Assembly: GCA_036429605.1 (NCBI GenBank)
Contig: CM071591.1
Coordinates: 868,001 to 932,000 of the forward strand
Length of the DNA: 64,000 nucleotides
DNA from: Cladobotryum mycophilum
Taxonomy: Eukaryota; Ascomycota; Sordariomycetes; Hypocreales; Hypocreaceae
Direction of reading: 5' to 3'
Positions 34,809 through 46,737 of this stretch are shown one piece after another. The notes beneath the pieces were generated by a model. It did not search any database, was not told the DNA's origin, and was given only the letters and a program-made list of their open reading frames with translations. Each line of letters opens with the position of its first letter. Position 1 is the stretch's first letter. Both the position numbers and the translations under genes were made by a program.

Positions 34809-35721
34809 ACGGCTTCATCATTACACGACATTTCCTATCTACACTGATACCCACGACCTCATGATTTTCGCTTCTGCGATGTCATATCGATTCGATATGA
34901 TTTGCGACTTGTATTATTAGTTTTTTCTTTACTGTCATGGTATGTGCGGACAATATACCCCGGGTAGCATAGCAATGGTTGCTAATTTTCTTCTAGTATT
35001 ACTTCTTCTTCAAACAACTATGAAGAACTCCTTTGTTATTTCGGACATGGCTATTGCGCGCGTCGCACTCTGTTTTGTATTATCTCATTGTGTACTACTC
35101 TTCAACGTTTTTTCACACATTTTTGTCATGAGCCAACTGTTTACCACACTCATTACCCAATTATTTCTTTGTAACGACAATTTCTATTTTTTTACCATGT
35201 TTTTTTACCATGTTTTTCTTTTTACATGTTTTGGGGGGTATTTTACATTTTGGGATTTTCAGGAACAGAGATTGAAAGGGGATAGTCAAATCACCACCAC
35301 AGATTGGCACATTGCTTAATAAATTGGACTCCCCATCAAATAAACAAGAAAAATAAATTACCCATATGGAAATTATTGATTCAAAATTATCCTTTTACTG
35401 CCTAAAATATAAAGTTGCTGCCTTTTTAGAGCGGCTGTCGTGTGATGTATCCGAATGTGAAACAACCATCATGTGAACCCTGTCATGCCAAACGTCTTAC
35501 GTCCTGAAAAAAGTTGTTCGGTTATTGTTAGTGACGTCAGTGCTTCTTTGATCGTGGGGAGGGAGGGGAGCACAAGATGGTGTCACTGGCCCAAGCCCAA
35601 AGGAGAGAGGGGAGGGGAAGAGAGAGAAAAAAGAGGTCCTAAAAAGCTTGTGAAAAAGGGGAGAGGAGAATGCGACGCTGGATCTAGGACATACATGGCA
35701 CGGCATGAGGTGTGAAGTGCA

Positions 35722-35762
35722 AATGTAATGTAAGGTAATGTAAGGTAAGGTAAGGTAATGTA
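35722..35762. repeat. GTAAG/GTAAT pentanucleotide array
   Basis: About seven alternating 5-nt units. Confidence 0.8.
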
Positions 35763-36533
35763 GCGATGCGCTACATGAAGCGGTAAATGCAGGCCGTGGG
35801 AAGGGGAGAGGATAGGATAGGGTGGGACGATGAAGAAGAAGGGGGGAGGGCCCATCCGGGGGCATCCGGGGAGAAGAAAGGGAGGGGAGAAGCGGGGGGT
35901 GCAGGGTTAGTTTCTAGGGATGGGACTGGAGGGATGAATTTTCCTGCTGTATGTACTTTAGGTGTGATAGATTAAATGCGTGTGTGCAGGTGTGTGTGAG
36001 TTGGTGTGATGGGAGGGGAGGACTTAGGGGGAAGGGATGTGGTGAGGGTGAGGGTGAGGGTGGTGAGGCACTTGAGGGTATCTCTACAAGTAGGTTGTAG
36101 TGGTTGCATCAGGTTTAAGCCCTTGAAGGGTAATGACTGGAAGAATTATTGGATTTTTGGAGGGTCATGGAAAACGCGACGTTGCGTGCATTTGTGCATG
36201 GGGGAAAATAATAAATTTGTCAGCTCTGCAGATATAACCCATTGTTGTATCTATTCAAAGGGAGATATCATCATAGATATTTGGGTAGTAGTAGAAGAAA
36301 GCCTGGGGGAGACCCTGGAGTTCTAGGCATTGCCAAGCCAATGGATGTTTTTTTTTGTGTGTGTGTATCCAAGGATGAGGATGCCTAGTTGAAAGGGGAG
36401 GGAGGAGGGCGGGTCATTGTTCATGCAAGCACTTGAAGGTCGCTTATCACACTCCGGGCTGTTATCTTCTCCCCTACCCCTTGGTATGTTAGTTTCTATT
36501 GGTCCACTTTCTGCATCATGAAATGGTCGTCAT

Positions 36534-36550
36534 CGTCGTCGTCGTCGTCG
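36534..36550. repeat. (CGT)n trinucleotide repeat
   Basis: Five to six units. Confidence 0.8.
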
Positions 36551-39211
36551 TAGTATTTTTCTGTGACTGTGACTGTACATTAGATTAAAAGAGGGTGGGC
36601 TGGGTTATCGCTCTATCGTTTTTATCGATTGTTGGGATGGCCTGAATTGGTTGAGGGGGGATGTGGTGGGTGGTGTTGTGATGTTCAGGTCCAGGCAGAC
36701 AAACGCCTTGTGACTCCGTTTTTTTTTTTTTGGAAATGTTTGACCTTGGAAACAAGGCCAGAGGTCACCGATCACCGATGACCAAGATAGGACAAAGGTG
36801 GTGATGAATACGGGAATTGGAGCTTGTGGCTGAGACGGGCCTTTTTTTATTTTATTTTATTTCATGTACCTAGGTCGAACGAATCCTTGAAGCCAAGGTG
36901 GGACGTTTGAATCAACTGATTCGACAGATGTCAAGCCCAGATGCTAGTTAGTACCTGAGTAGTATGCTGTAGTCATTACAAACGGCGGCAACGGGACACC
37001 GGGAATGCCAATCCACAAGGTACTGGATACTACTACTACCTTAGGTAGAGAATGCACTGAAAGAAGTTGTCTGCACTCAAGCAGGTCAGATGGCAATTGA
37101 TTGGATTGCTTCAGAGGAGAGACAAAAAGACTGGCTTCTCACCTCAGCCCTACACTATCAACAGGTACTACACATCTTATAGGCTACGATGGTATCGCAT
37201 TTTGCATCGCTTGCCGCCACTAAAGGGAAAGGGAGGAAAACGACAAGCCATTGAGTCATCTCCCCATCAAATGTAATGCTAGACTACCTACTTGCATTCA
37301 ACAATTGGAATACCTACAGGTACGTACTGCTGCGTGCTGCTGCGCACCGCTACGTATCTACCAGGTGCCCGAAACAGAGGCCTCTTTTCTCTGCCTCAGG
37401 GCTCTTTTTTGCCGGGGAAGGATGCCTTGGGAGTCTGCCCATCGGGATCCTTCATTTTCTTTCCCTTTCTCTTTGTCATCAGACAACAGAAAAAAAAAGT
37501 GATGTGGTCAACAAAGACGGCCGGTCACGCACTGCGTGAGATTGGTACATCCCGGCGGCCGTCAACCGCCAGCAAATTCGTCAGTCACAATCTCACACCA
37601 CGAAACGACCCGTCCCGTCCTATCGCGGGAGGGCGAGGCGAGGACGCGAGGAGAAGCAAAAGGAAAAAGAAAAAAGTGAGCCAAAGTTAATACCAAAGGG
37701 CCTAACAAGACACACTAAGGCTAGGCAGATGAAGCAGCCAGCAAGCTTGGCATCACCCAAATCGTCACATCACGAGCCAAGATGAGTTGGTTTTTGGAAC
37801 TTGTTGGTGTGCGTGTGTGTGCATTTGGAGCTGTGAGTCACCGCCTTCCATTTGTTTCTTTCGTAGCCATCAGATCGTTGCGCCGCCTCGGTAGGCTGCA
37901 GTTGCGCAGGTAGGGGGAGGACGTCGCCGAAAAGGACACCTTGAACACTTTTTTCTTTCCTGAGCCCCTCCAATCCAATGTAGTAGTGGTGGTGGTGGTG
38001 GTGGTAGGTAAGTGGTAGGGAGGTGGGTCAGTGGATGTTGGGTCCCGCCAAGGCGGTTTGCTTCACACCTTGCCCTGCACACACCCAAACACCCAATACC
38101 CACCACCCCAAGACATCTGTGGCTCCTCCCGTCTCATTTCTCTCTGAGAGAGAGCGTCCTTTTTCTTGGGGGCAGAAAAAAGTGAGGCGACGGCTCTGAT
38201 TGCTTGATATCGATGCCCTTGGGAACGGAGGTGACGACGAGCCCTGCCCATCTCCCCCATGCCCTTCGCCCATGGGCTCGTCCTTGCACAGCCACGGCGC
38301 GACCAATGGGAACTGTTGGGCATCATGCGCAATGCGCGTCTCCGACTTAATTTTCTCTCTCTTTCTCTCTTTTTCTTCCTTCTTGGTGGTCCTTTTTTGC
38401 AGTGCCAAGGTTCCCAAGGTTACCATTAATACCAAGCTTCCCATCTTGGTGGTTGCCCACACCACACCCGGACCCAAGACACACACCCCAATCCACCATC
38501 CACATCCCATGTGCCTCATTGGGGCAAGCCGCCTAGGAAAAGCAGGGCCCCAAGGAACGAACCAAAAGAAAAAAGGGAACCAAGGGAACCAAGGGAACGC
38601 CGTCCGCCCTTCCTTGGCGTTGTATCAGATACACGCAGTTCGAAGCTTGTTGAAACAGAAGAGAGGAGGAGGAGCTGGGAGGGGACGGCAGCCAACGCAA
38701 CTGTAGAAGTGCAAAAATTTAGACCCCCGACTGTTCCTGTAGGACTGACTGGCTGCATGTACTGGATACCCTCCCAGAGATTGCAAGAGAGAGGACGACT
38801 CCTTTCCCATCCATCCCACATGTGTTTATGTGTTGCTGACATTTATTAGGAACGGACTAGAACTTGCTGTTGCACTGGAGCCACACCCCCTTTTTTTTGC
38901 TTGCTTCTTGTTCTCCTTTCTTGGTACAAACGAATTTGTTGTGTGTATGCCTGTGCCTCTGGTGGTGGTGTGTGTCTTTGTCTTTGCCGTGGCTGTTCAT
39001 CGCTCTAGTAGGTGTCATGGCTTGCTTCTGCTATGCTCACTCTGCGCACACAGGACAAGGCAGTAATTTTAATGCACACCAGGGAATCGATCCTGTTGCT
39101 TCCCTCTGTCCTTCTGCCTAGGGGAAGGAGGAAGAGGAAGAGGAGGAGGGTGTGTCTGCATCTGCAAGCACTTACTTTTTATTTATTCATTTATTTTATT
39201 TCCTCTCTCTT

Positions 39212-39215
<4 letters not shown>

Positions 39216-39242
<27 letters not shown>
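39216..39242. repeat. (CT)n microsatellite
   Basis: Uninterrupted CT run about 880 nt before the next start codon. Confidence 0.85.
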
Positions 39243-39246
<4 letters not shown>

Positions 39247-40120
39247 CGCTGCTATTAATGTTGCTTCACTCCCACTCCCACCCCCAATCCCTTTTTCTCT
39301 CTCTCTTGTTTTATTATTTTTTCTGTTTATTATTTTCTCATTCATACATACATACATAATCCCTACATCCTTTTGGGTGAACGGGCCTACTCTATCTGAC
39401 AAGCTGAGCCTGGACACCTTTTTAGATATAATCCAATACCACCTACTACATAATTCCGCATTCTGCCGGGGGTGCACAAGAAATTTTCGTCCCTCCCTCC
39501 CTGTTTTTTTCTTTCCCTTGGCCTGGAACAGAACAAGGTGGTGTCCGCTTTTACCTCTCAAATAGTACCGGGAACGCTCTTCTCTTCCCTTTTCTTTTTC
39601 AGACAGACTGAGAAGGAAAGAAGAAAAAAAAGACATCTTCCTCTTACAACAACATCATCATCATCACCATCATCGCCACCAAAAAGGACATCCTCAGGCT
39701 ACGGCGGATCGCGCGCTTGGACGAACGAATGAACCCTGCGTGAGCGCTGAACAAAGCAAAGCAAGGCAAAGCAACCTTATCGAAACCAAAGTCGCTTCGC
39801 TCGCTTTTTGCTTTTGCGTCGCCCACATTTTTTTCTTCGTGGAAGTTTCTACCGCAGTTTCCACACACCAAACCATTCTCGTCTTGGAATCTTTTTTTAA
39901 AAACGTTCCCACACAAAACCAACAAAAATCCATTGGATTGGGGCTGCCACCAAAAACAAAGTCGAATCAAATTTCTTCTTTTCCCCCTTCTTCCCCCTTC
40001 CCATTTATTTTTTTCCCTCTCTGCCACACATACTTTGCGCATCCGCGTCTGCACCCGCGTCTGCATTTGCATCGCATAGCATCGCATCGCATAGCATAGC
40101 AGCGCATTCAATCAGACGGC

Positions 40121-41221
40121 ATGTCTTTACACACCAGAGTCTCCGCCAACGCTGGGCGGCGACCTTCAGTCTCTCATGTTCAGTTTGTTGGTGCGTCTCG
40201 CAATCACCAGACGCCTACGCCTCCTCCTCCCACTACTAGTATGACTCACACTAGCGATGCAGCCCCCGACTACGACTATGATCAACGGCTCCTCGATTCC
40301 CTCAACCAGGCTCACACCGAGCTGAACAAGACTAACTCTGAAAGAGACCGCTACCAAAGCTTGTTTGACCAGGTCAGCAAGAAGCTCGCCGAGGCCAACG
40401 CTACCGTTGCCGAATTGAATACCGAGTTGAAGACACAGGCCCAGACTTTCAAGGAAAGCACTTCCGCCCTCAAGGAGAACGCTGCCACCCTCAAGGAGAA
40501 GCTCTCTCACTTGAAGGAGGAAAACGTGCACCTGAAGGAGGACAATGACAGAATTAACTATGAGCACGAGGAGCTTGTGCGAGACTACGCTGAGCTCAAG
40601 GCCAAGTTCAGCGATCTTACTCACCAGTACAATACCCTAAGTGCCGCTACCCCTGCTTTCTCTTCCACTGGATCCCTCCCCGAGCGCCCCAAGCTCTCCC
40701 GATCGTCTAGCAAGAAGGAGCGCAAGGAAGACCGGAAGGAGGACCGCGAGGAACGGACCCGCAACCGAGACAAGGAGAAGGAGAAGAGCCGTGACAAGGA
40801 AAAGGAAAAGGAAAAGGAAAAGGACCGAGAGCGAGAGCGAGAGCGAGAACGTGAGAAGAAGCGCGAAGAAAAGGAGCACAAGGCCGAAAAGGAGCGTCTT
40901 TCCAAGCGCTTCGAGGAGAGGCGCCCTCCTACCACTGCCACCAACTCCTCCGGCTCAAACCGCCGCAGCAGCTTCATTGAAGGATGGGGCCCCGGCGGAC
41001 GATCCTCATCGTCCGGCTCCTCCACTCGGTCTTACACCAACGTTCCCGCTGGACACGTGCAAGTGCCCGATGTCCCAGCCAACCACAAGGGAACCTTTGC
41101 CAATGTTCCCAGGAGCGGCACCACGCCTCGTATTTACACCAGCTCCGGAAGCTCTACACCATATGAGGATGAGGTTACCTATGAAGACGGTAACTACCAT
41201 GCGTTTCCCCTCAGCCGATAA
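40121..41221 (+). CDS. Coiled-coil protein with charged KE/RE repeat
   Basis: 366 residues, single exon, function unknown. Residues 1-50 are Pro/Thr-rich. About 55-180 form a coiled coil (LLDSLNQAHTELNKTNSERD, LKENAATLKEKLSHLKEEN). About 195-270 are almost only Lys, Arg, Glu and Asp, including strings of KEKEKEK and RERERER encoded at about 40720-40905, which probably make a single charged helix. The tail is Ser/Gly/Pro/Thr-rich and ends YHAFPLSR. No signal peptide or catalytic motif. The charged block is a slippage-prone purine tract, yet the frame remains open. Confidence 0.78.
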   Translation: MSLHTRVSANAGRRPSVSHVQFVGASRNHQTPTPPPPTTSMTHTSDAAPDYDYDQRLLDSLNQAHTELNKTNSERDRYQSLFDQVSKKLAEANATVAELNTELKTQAQTFKESTSALKENAATLKEKLSHLKEENVHLKEDNDRINYEHEELVRDYAELKAKFSDLTHQYNTLSAATPAFSSTGSLPERPKLSRSSSKKERKEDRKEDREERTRNRDKEKEKSRDKEKEKEKEKDREREREREREKKREEKEHKAEKERLSKRFEERRPPTTATNSSGSNRRSSFIEGWGPGGRSSSSGSSTRSYTNVPAGHVQVPDVPANHKGTFANVPRSGTTPRIYTSSGSSTPYEDEVTYEDGNYHAFPLSR

Positions 41222-42046
41222 ATCATCTTTTTCTCCCCCTCCCCCTCTCTTTCCTACCCCTTCCATGACTTGAACCAGACTTGGAGGTCTGCCTTTATGC
41301 AGGTGACTTGTAAGTTTGGCTCGTCTCGGAGTGGTTGGATCGATCGTCAGATGCATGATGCATACTGCATGATGGTGTCCGTTGTGGGGCTAGTCGCTCC
41401 CAGTTGAGTGGTTTGAGTTTTTTTGTTTCTGTATCACGATGGCGAATGGTTCGTTGCCATCTTATATTCCCCCGTCTTACCTTTCATTGGCGCCCCGGCA
41501 CTCGGCCACTGCGCGATATACATAGTCGTCTCATGGCCCGGTCCTGTCTCTCCGATGCCGCCCTTCTCCTCATTCTCTCCTCCGGAAAATTTTGCGGGAC
41601 CCTCCGGGAGCTCCGCACACGCACACACAATATCTACCTATCACCGAAAATGGACCAATACTCTCCTTGTTTTTATCTGGAATCAGGCATCAGCAGCGGC
41701 TGAGTGTATAGCGCGCCCTTTTCTGCGTATTTTCTCTTGTCATTGCTTGCTTGCTTGCTTGTTCTGGAATCTTACCTTGGCTCACCAAAGGATCTTCGTC
41801 TCTCTCACCGCAAATCGGCCACTCCATTGGATCAACCATAAATAGGCCCAGGTCGGATTCTCTCTTCTGCTTTTTCCTGGTTAATCTTGTTTTCATCTCC
41901 TGTATCATTTCAACGCACGCCATCATCATTAGTATCAACTCGTTGGCATCATTTTGTTGTGTAAGTTTACGGTTTTGCTATTCGATTGGCATCACGTCAC
42001 GTCACGACCCCGCACCATCCAATTTCATTTTTCGACTTTTCCCGGT
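41222..42046. other. Intergenic region and leader of PNPOx-like gene
   Basis: No gene supported; T/C-rich near its end. Confidence 0.5.
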
Positions 42047-42802
42047 ATGAAGCTCTCTCCCAGTCTTGCTGATGACCTCGCCCGCTGGGCAGAGTGTCAG
42101 CCCGTCTTTTTCACTGGATCGGCGTCGACTCATGGTCGCCACGTCAATGTCTCTCCCAAAGGCATGGACGCTCACTTTGCTGTCCTAGGCCCTAATCAAT
42201 GTGCCTACATTGACCGTACCGGCTCTGGCTGCGAGACAATCTCGCATGCCTATGAGAATGGCCGCCTTTGCCTCATGTTTATGAGCTTTGGCAACACGCC
42301 TCGCATCTTGCGGCTCTTTTGTCGCGTGACCGTCGTGGAGTGGGACCAACCTACGTTCCCTCCTCTGGTCCGCAAGGTCGCCAAGGGCAAGCGTGAGGCC
42401 TTTGACGGTGCGCGAGCGGTCATCCTTTGCGACATTTGGGAAGTACAGACAAGCTGCGGCTTTGCTGTCCCTCGTGTCAAGAAGGGCCTCTACGCTCCCG
42501 ATGAGGACGACGAGAATGACGCTGGATGCAAGTCTGTTGGAGAGCTCCTCCGCGAGGGACCTTATAGCGGGGAGAAGAAGCTCTCTGAGCTAGCCGTCTT
42601 TGAGCAGCGCCCCACGCTGGATGCCTACCTGGCAAACCGGGTTCAGAACAACACGATGCTTGGATATCAGGCCGTGCACAACATCACCAGTCTCGACGGC
42701 CTGCCTGGCTTGCGAGTCGCGCGCCGTGAAGCTGGCCAATGGTTGTGGCTTAGTGATGCAAAATCGAGAGTACGCCGGATCGCGTACGAGGGGAGGCTGT
42801 AG
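42047..42802 (+). CDS. Pyridoxamine 5'-phosphate oxidase-like flavoprotein
   Basis: 251 residues, single exon. Matches the fungal PNPOx-like split-barrel family (yeast YLR456W/YPR172W type): VFFTGSAS near residue 25, HVNVSPKGMDAHFAVLGPN, YIDRTGSGCETISHAYENGR and LCLMFMSFGNTPRILRLFCR, the usual FMN-contact strands. The family is named for PNPOx, but these members are not shown to make pyridoxal phosphate; an FMN- or F420-like cofactor role is an inference. Start at MKLSPSLADDLARW gives the full domain without extension. Later part: ILCDIWEVQTSCGFAVPRVK. No introns. Confidence 0.88.
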   Translation: MKLSPSLADDLARWAECQPVFFTGSASTHGRHVNVSPKGMDAHFAVLGPNQCAYIDRTGSGCETISHAYENGRLCLMFMSFGNTPRILRLFCRVTVVEWDQPTFPPLVRKVAKGKREAFDGARAVILCDIWEVQTSCGFAVPRVKKGLYAPDEDDENDAGCKSVGELLREGPYSGEKKLSELAVFEQRPTLDAYLANRVQNNTMLGYQAVHNITSLDGLPGLRVARREAGQWLWLSDAKSRVRRIAYEGRL

Positions 42803-44174
42803 CCGCGGGTTTCTTCTTAGCTATCTTGTTGTACGTTGTTGTTATAGAGGGGCAAAAGGTTTTGTTGTAACGGTTATTATGTTTTGGATTTTACGAATTG
42901 GGATTATTAGACGGGGCTTGGGAAAAAAGGGATTTCTTTTTGTTTCTTTTCTGGCTTTTGGATTTCATGTATTGGACCCCCCTTTTTCCTTGATGACATT
43001 CTTGTTGTATCATGATTTTCGATTGTCGATACCTTTTCATAGATTTCTTTTCCATTGCTGGACTTTTGTTGTATTCGATTTCTTTTCTTTCTTTATCTAT
43101 TTTTTATCTTGATGGTTATGAATATTGTGTTTGATCTATTAGCTTTTTATTATTTCTTTATTTCATTATGATCTCATGTCAACGTTTTATGATGACTTTA
43201 TGATTTGGTCTTGGATGATTTGGTGGTGGGATGAATGAAGGGGGGACATTGGCTTGTTAAAAAAAAAGTCACATCAAGACGAATAAATTTTAGTCCATAG
43301 AGCACAATTTCTGATATACCTTTTTTATTGATTTTTACTTTTTTATTTACTTGATTGTTTCCAAGTGCTTACCCTTGATGGTGATGATGATGATGATGAT
43401 GACCATGATAACGACCCATTCATCTAGTGAGTTGACTCATCTCTCATGTCATTTTTCCTTCTCGTCCCCCTCCAAACTTAGACTTGCTTCGGATTTAACC
43501 TCTAACAAATATGAAATCATGCAGTGTCTACAAGAATGAATAGCGTCAGTCGACATTGTGGGAGCTACTATAGCATATATAAGAACCAAGAACGTGCGTA
43601 TAAATCGACCGCAGCGTAGAATGAAGCAATTCAAGCAATAACTAGCCAGTAGCTCAGCTAAGCAACAACCTCAGCGAGAGTCTTGTCGCCCCCCTACTAC
43701 ATCTCCCCTTTTTCTTCCTTTGCAAACTGACTATAAATCCCTTCCACAGCATAATTCCAGAGGCGTTTTCACTGGCCGAATAGACCACACCATGAGCACA
43801 AAAAAAGAATCCAGCGCTCTCCTTCGTTTATGACACCCAGACTACCCCATAAATCTACTCCTGCCTTTCCTTTGCTGTTGATCCCCCTTCCACTTCCGCT
43901 TTGCTAGTCGGAGGCAGATGCCATCCGACTTGCTTCGATGAGAAATAACCGCTTGCGCGAGGCATCCGCCAAATTTATTCGGTCCCGAAGATCCAGAAAA
44001 AAACGACATGACGCTTCTAGGTGATTCCCTGCCGGGAGCCTGGGAGCTGTCCCATAAGTAGGAGTGGTTCCCTGGTGCGCAGCTGGTGATCAGGCGCATG
44101 TAAAAGTGTATTGATCACCATTCGGCTGGTAAACCTACCACTTGATTGATATGAAACACGTGCCAATGCTACAA
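42803..44174. other. Convergent intergenic region
   Basis: T-rich 3' flank of the PNPOx-like gene, then upf3 3' flank. Includes a GAT trinucleotide run at 43380-43402. No gene seen. Confidence 0.5.
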
Positions 44175-46252
44175 TCAGCCACCGCCATTTGTTGTCGATG
44201 TACCGTTGGTGGTGGCGGTAGCTTGGTTGCCGTTGGTTGCAGCATTGCTCTTGGCGCCACCGCCTCTTCCACGTCTACCACGCGAAGTGCTGCCCTTTTC
44301 CGTAGGAACAGCGGTAGTTGAGCTGCTTGTGGCAGCAGGGGTGGCAGGTGCTGCAGCGCCATTGCTGCTTGCAGGCTTCTTATCTTTGCGCTCCAACACC
44401 TGAACCGTCCCCTGAGCAACAGTCACGGGGCTTGCTGAGACTGCCTTGACAAGACCAGCATGCTCAGAAAAATCGACGTAGGCAAAGCCCTTGCGTTTAT
44501 CCATCTCGATAAAGGTAATAGTTCCAAAGGTTTCGAGGGCCTGCTTGAGGACGGCTTCGGTGATACCCTGCGATGGGTTGGCGTGCTTGACAAAACCACG
44601 AGTAACGTTGGGTGATACGACGCTCTTCTTTGGGGGGCAGACGATTTCTGAGATCCACCCTTTGAACCATTGGAAGCATTTGCGCTTGATTTGGTACTAG
44701 AAGTAGTGGTTTGAGGGGCCGATGGGGCATTCGTAGATGATTGGGCGGCTTCTGTGTCGCCTCCACTCTTCTTCTTGAGAATCACAGGAGGAGCAGTGAC
44801 CAATTTTTCAGTGGATGTCGATTCAGTATTCTTCCCCTTTTCAGCAGTCTTATTACCGCGGCCGCGGCGACTTGAGGATTGAGATTTTGCAGCCGCAGAT
44901 GCCGTAGATTGAGGCTTGGCAGGCTGAGTGGTGGTTGGTTCGGCTGGTTGAGCTGGTGAAGACTGGTTCTCGTTGGTCGCAGGTGCAGTGTCCTTGCCAT
45001 TGGTGCTTGGCTTTGGGTCGACCTCCGCCTTTGCCGCATCCTGTCGGGCTCGTCGATGGGCACTACCCGGACTAAGCCCAAGATCTCGTTGCAGAATGCG
45101 AGCTGCCTGCGCAATACCAGCACGGCGACTCTTGGGTTGCGCCTCGGTGGTTGTGGTGTTGGAGGTGGCAGTAGCGCTGGTAATTTGGCTGGCAATGTTC
45201 TTAGCAACCTCAGCAGCTTGTTCGGTAGCCGCCTTTTTGGTGAGAATCTTGACCGTCTCCTTGGAAGGAGCCTTTTCGGGCTTTGAACTCTTGGACTCTT
45301 TGCTTTTTTCTTTGACCCGTCCTCCTCCTTTGCTGAGCTTTTGCCCTTGCTAGTCGACGTTTCCTGTCGATGTTTAGCACTTTTAGCGACAGCAGCCTCC
45401 TTGGATTTGTTTGCTTTCTTTTCCTTCAGGTACTCAATCAATGGCGTGGTCGTGACTTCAGTCTTGGCGATCTCCTCAGTCTCTTCGTTGTCAATGCTCT
45501 CTCTCAGCGGAGTGGGATTAGCGAGCGCTTCAAGAAAAGCCATAAATTCCGGGTCCTGATCGATGGTTCCCTGACGAGCATCACTCCGTTTCTTGTTTCC
45601 AGGGACTTTTTTGTAAGCGGCAAATTCAAGTGAAGGAGGTCCGATTAATGAAGGGTTTGTGAAAGTGTGCCTGGCATCCTCCCACGTAGCCGCACGAACT
45701 ATTTCGCTGAGGGCAACGATGTAGTCCTTTCGCATTAAATGAATATATGCCCTTCCTGGTCGTGAGGGCTTGGAAGGACTTGGTGCGGTGAGTCAGTTTA
45801 TTGCAGTGGTAAGATTTACGCGCATATTTCGGGACATACTCGTTGGAGATCTTTCCCCGTGCATAGTAGAACCAGTCGACTTTCCCCTTGCCGGTTTCCC
45901 ATTCCGGACCCAAAATGAAGGTAAACTCATCCTGTGTCATGCCAGGAGGCAGACGTCGGATGACGAGTTTTTCACCCTCACTCGGGGTTTTCGTCCTTGA
46001 GGCCCTTGGGGTATCCGCGTCATTGGTGCTCTTGGCCTCGCTGCCCCTGTCACTTGAGGCCTTCATCCTCGCTGGTCGTGCAGCGCTGTTCTCTGCGGCA
46101 GCCTTTCCCTTGTTTGATGTCAGTCGGATACATCTCACTCACAGCGGGCGCCTCGGGAGTCTCACTTTGGAAGACTCATTCGTCTGGGTCGCACCCGCGG
46201 GGAGCAACCCGTTCGTCCTGCGGGACAGGACTTGCGGTGCATGTGCAGACAT
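44175..46252 (-). CDS. upf3: Upf3, nonsense-mediated decay factor, with extra RRM (two frame breaks)
   Basis: Exons in transcript order: 46252-46166, 46108-45840 and 45778-44175. The Smg4/Upf3 domain starts at about residue 76: KLVIRRLPPGMTQDEFTFIL, then GKVDWFYYARGKIS and SRPGRAYIHLMRKDYIVALS, which binds Upf2 in the NMD pathway. A Lys/Ser/Ala/Pro-rich linker follows. Residues about 510-590 look like a second RRM: VTRGFVKHANPSQGITEAVL and RNP1-like KRKGFAYVDF. The tail is Gly/Arg- and Asn/Thr-rich. The frame breaks at the T run 45304-45309 (A6 in the transcript; seven needed) and the G run 44632-44637 (C6; seven needed). Restored, 1962 nt and 653 aa. CTGAC branch sites support both introns. 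Start MSAHAPQVLS is the frame that joins exon 2 correctly. Confidence 0.88.
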
Positions 46253-46737
46253 TGCGCATGTCGTAGTAGTTTTATGAATTATGATTGACGAAGCCAAGCG
46301 AGAAGTATAATGAGTAAAAGACTGCGTCTACATGAGAGTGAGATTGAAATGGCATCGCATGACTTGAAGTAGAATTCAAACAAATGGGAAGCTTTGATGA
46401 TGAGCCCGCAAAGTATGAGAAAGGTGAGCCCCACCAACTGTCATTGTGGAGCCTCTCCCTCTCCTGTGGCGGGAAACATGCAATTAAGCCATTTTAAGCC
46501 AGTCACGTGTGCCGAGTTCCATTTGTGCCTGCATTGTCCAACACAAGCGTTGGTCAGTGACATACTTTGCATACCTGCATACAACCATACATACAGAGCA
46601 CACCTCCATCCAACTTCCCCTTTTCCTTTTTTCCTTCCTTTCTCTACCTACAAAGAGTAATTCTACATGGATGCATTACATGTGCCTTGCGATTCTAATG
46701 TTTATTTATTGGAGCTGCGCTTTACATAGCTGAAAAC
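46253..46737. promoter_or_regulatory. Shared divergent upstream region, upf3/unknown gene
   Basis: 485 bp between two outward-facing start codons. No clear TATA box or operator. Confidence 0.45.

Larger units (their letters stand above)
34809..40120. other. 5.3-kb gene-free interval
   Basis: The longest gap in the window. Low-complexity and microsatellite sequence is frequent: a GTAAG-type array (35722-35762), CGT trinucleotides (36534-36550), a CT array (39216-39242) and pyrimidine tracts. The last 800 nt are C/T- and A-rich and probably form the leader of the gene at 40121. I found no tRNA, conserved ORF, transposase or terminal repeats. Confidence 0.5.

Noticed and set aside
34809..40120. 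Degraded transposon in the longest gap
   Set aside because: No transposase or reverse-transcriptase motifs, no terminal repeats or target-site duplications could be seen by eye; a genome-wide repeat search would decide.
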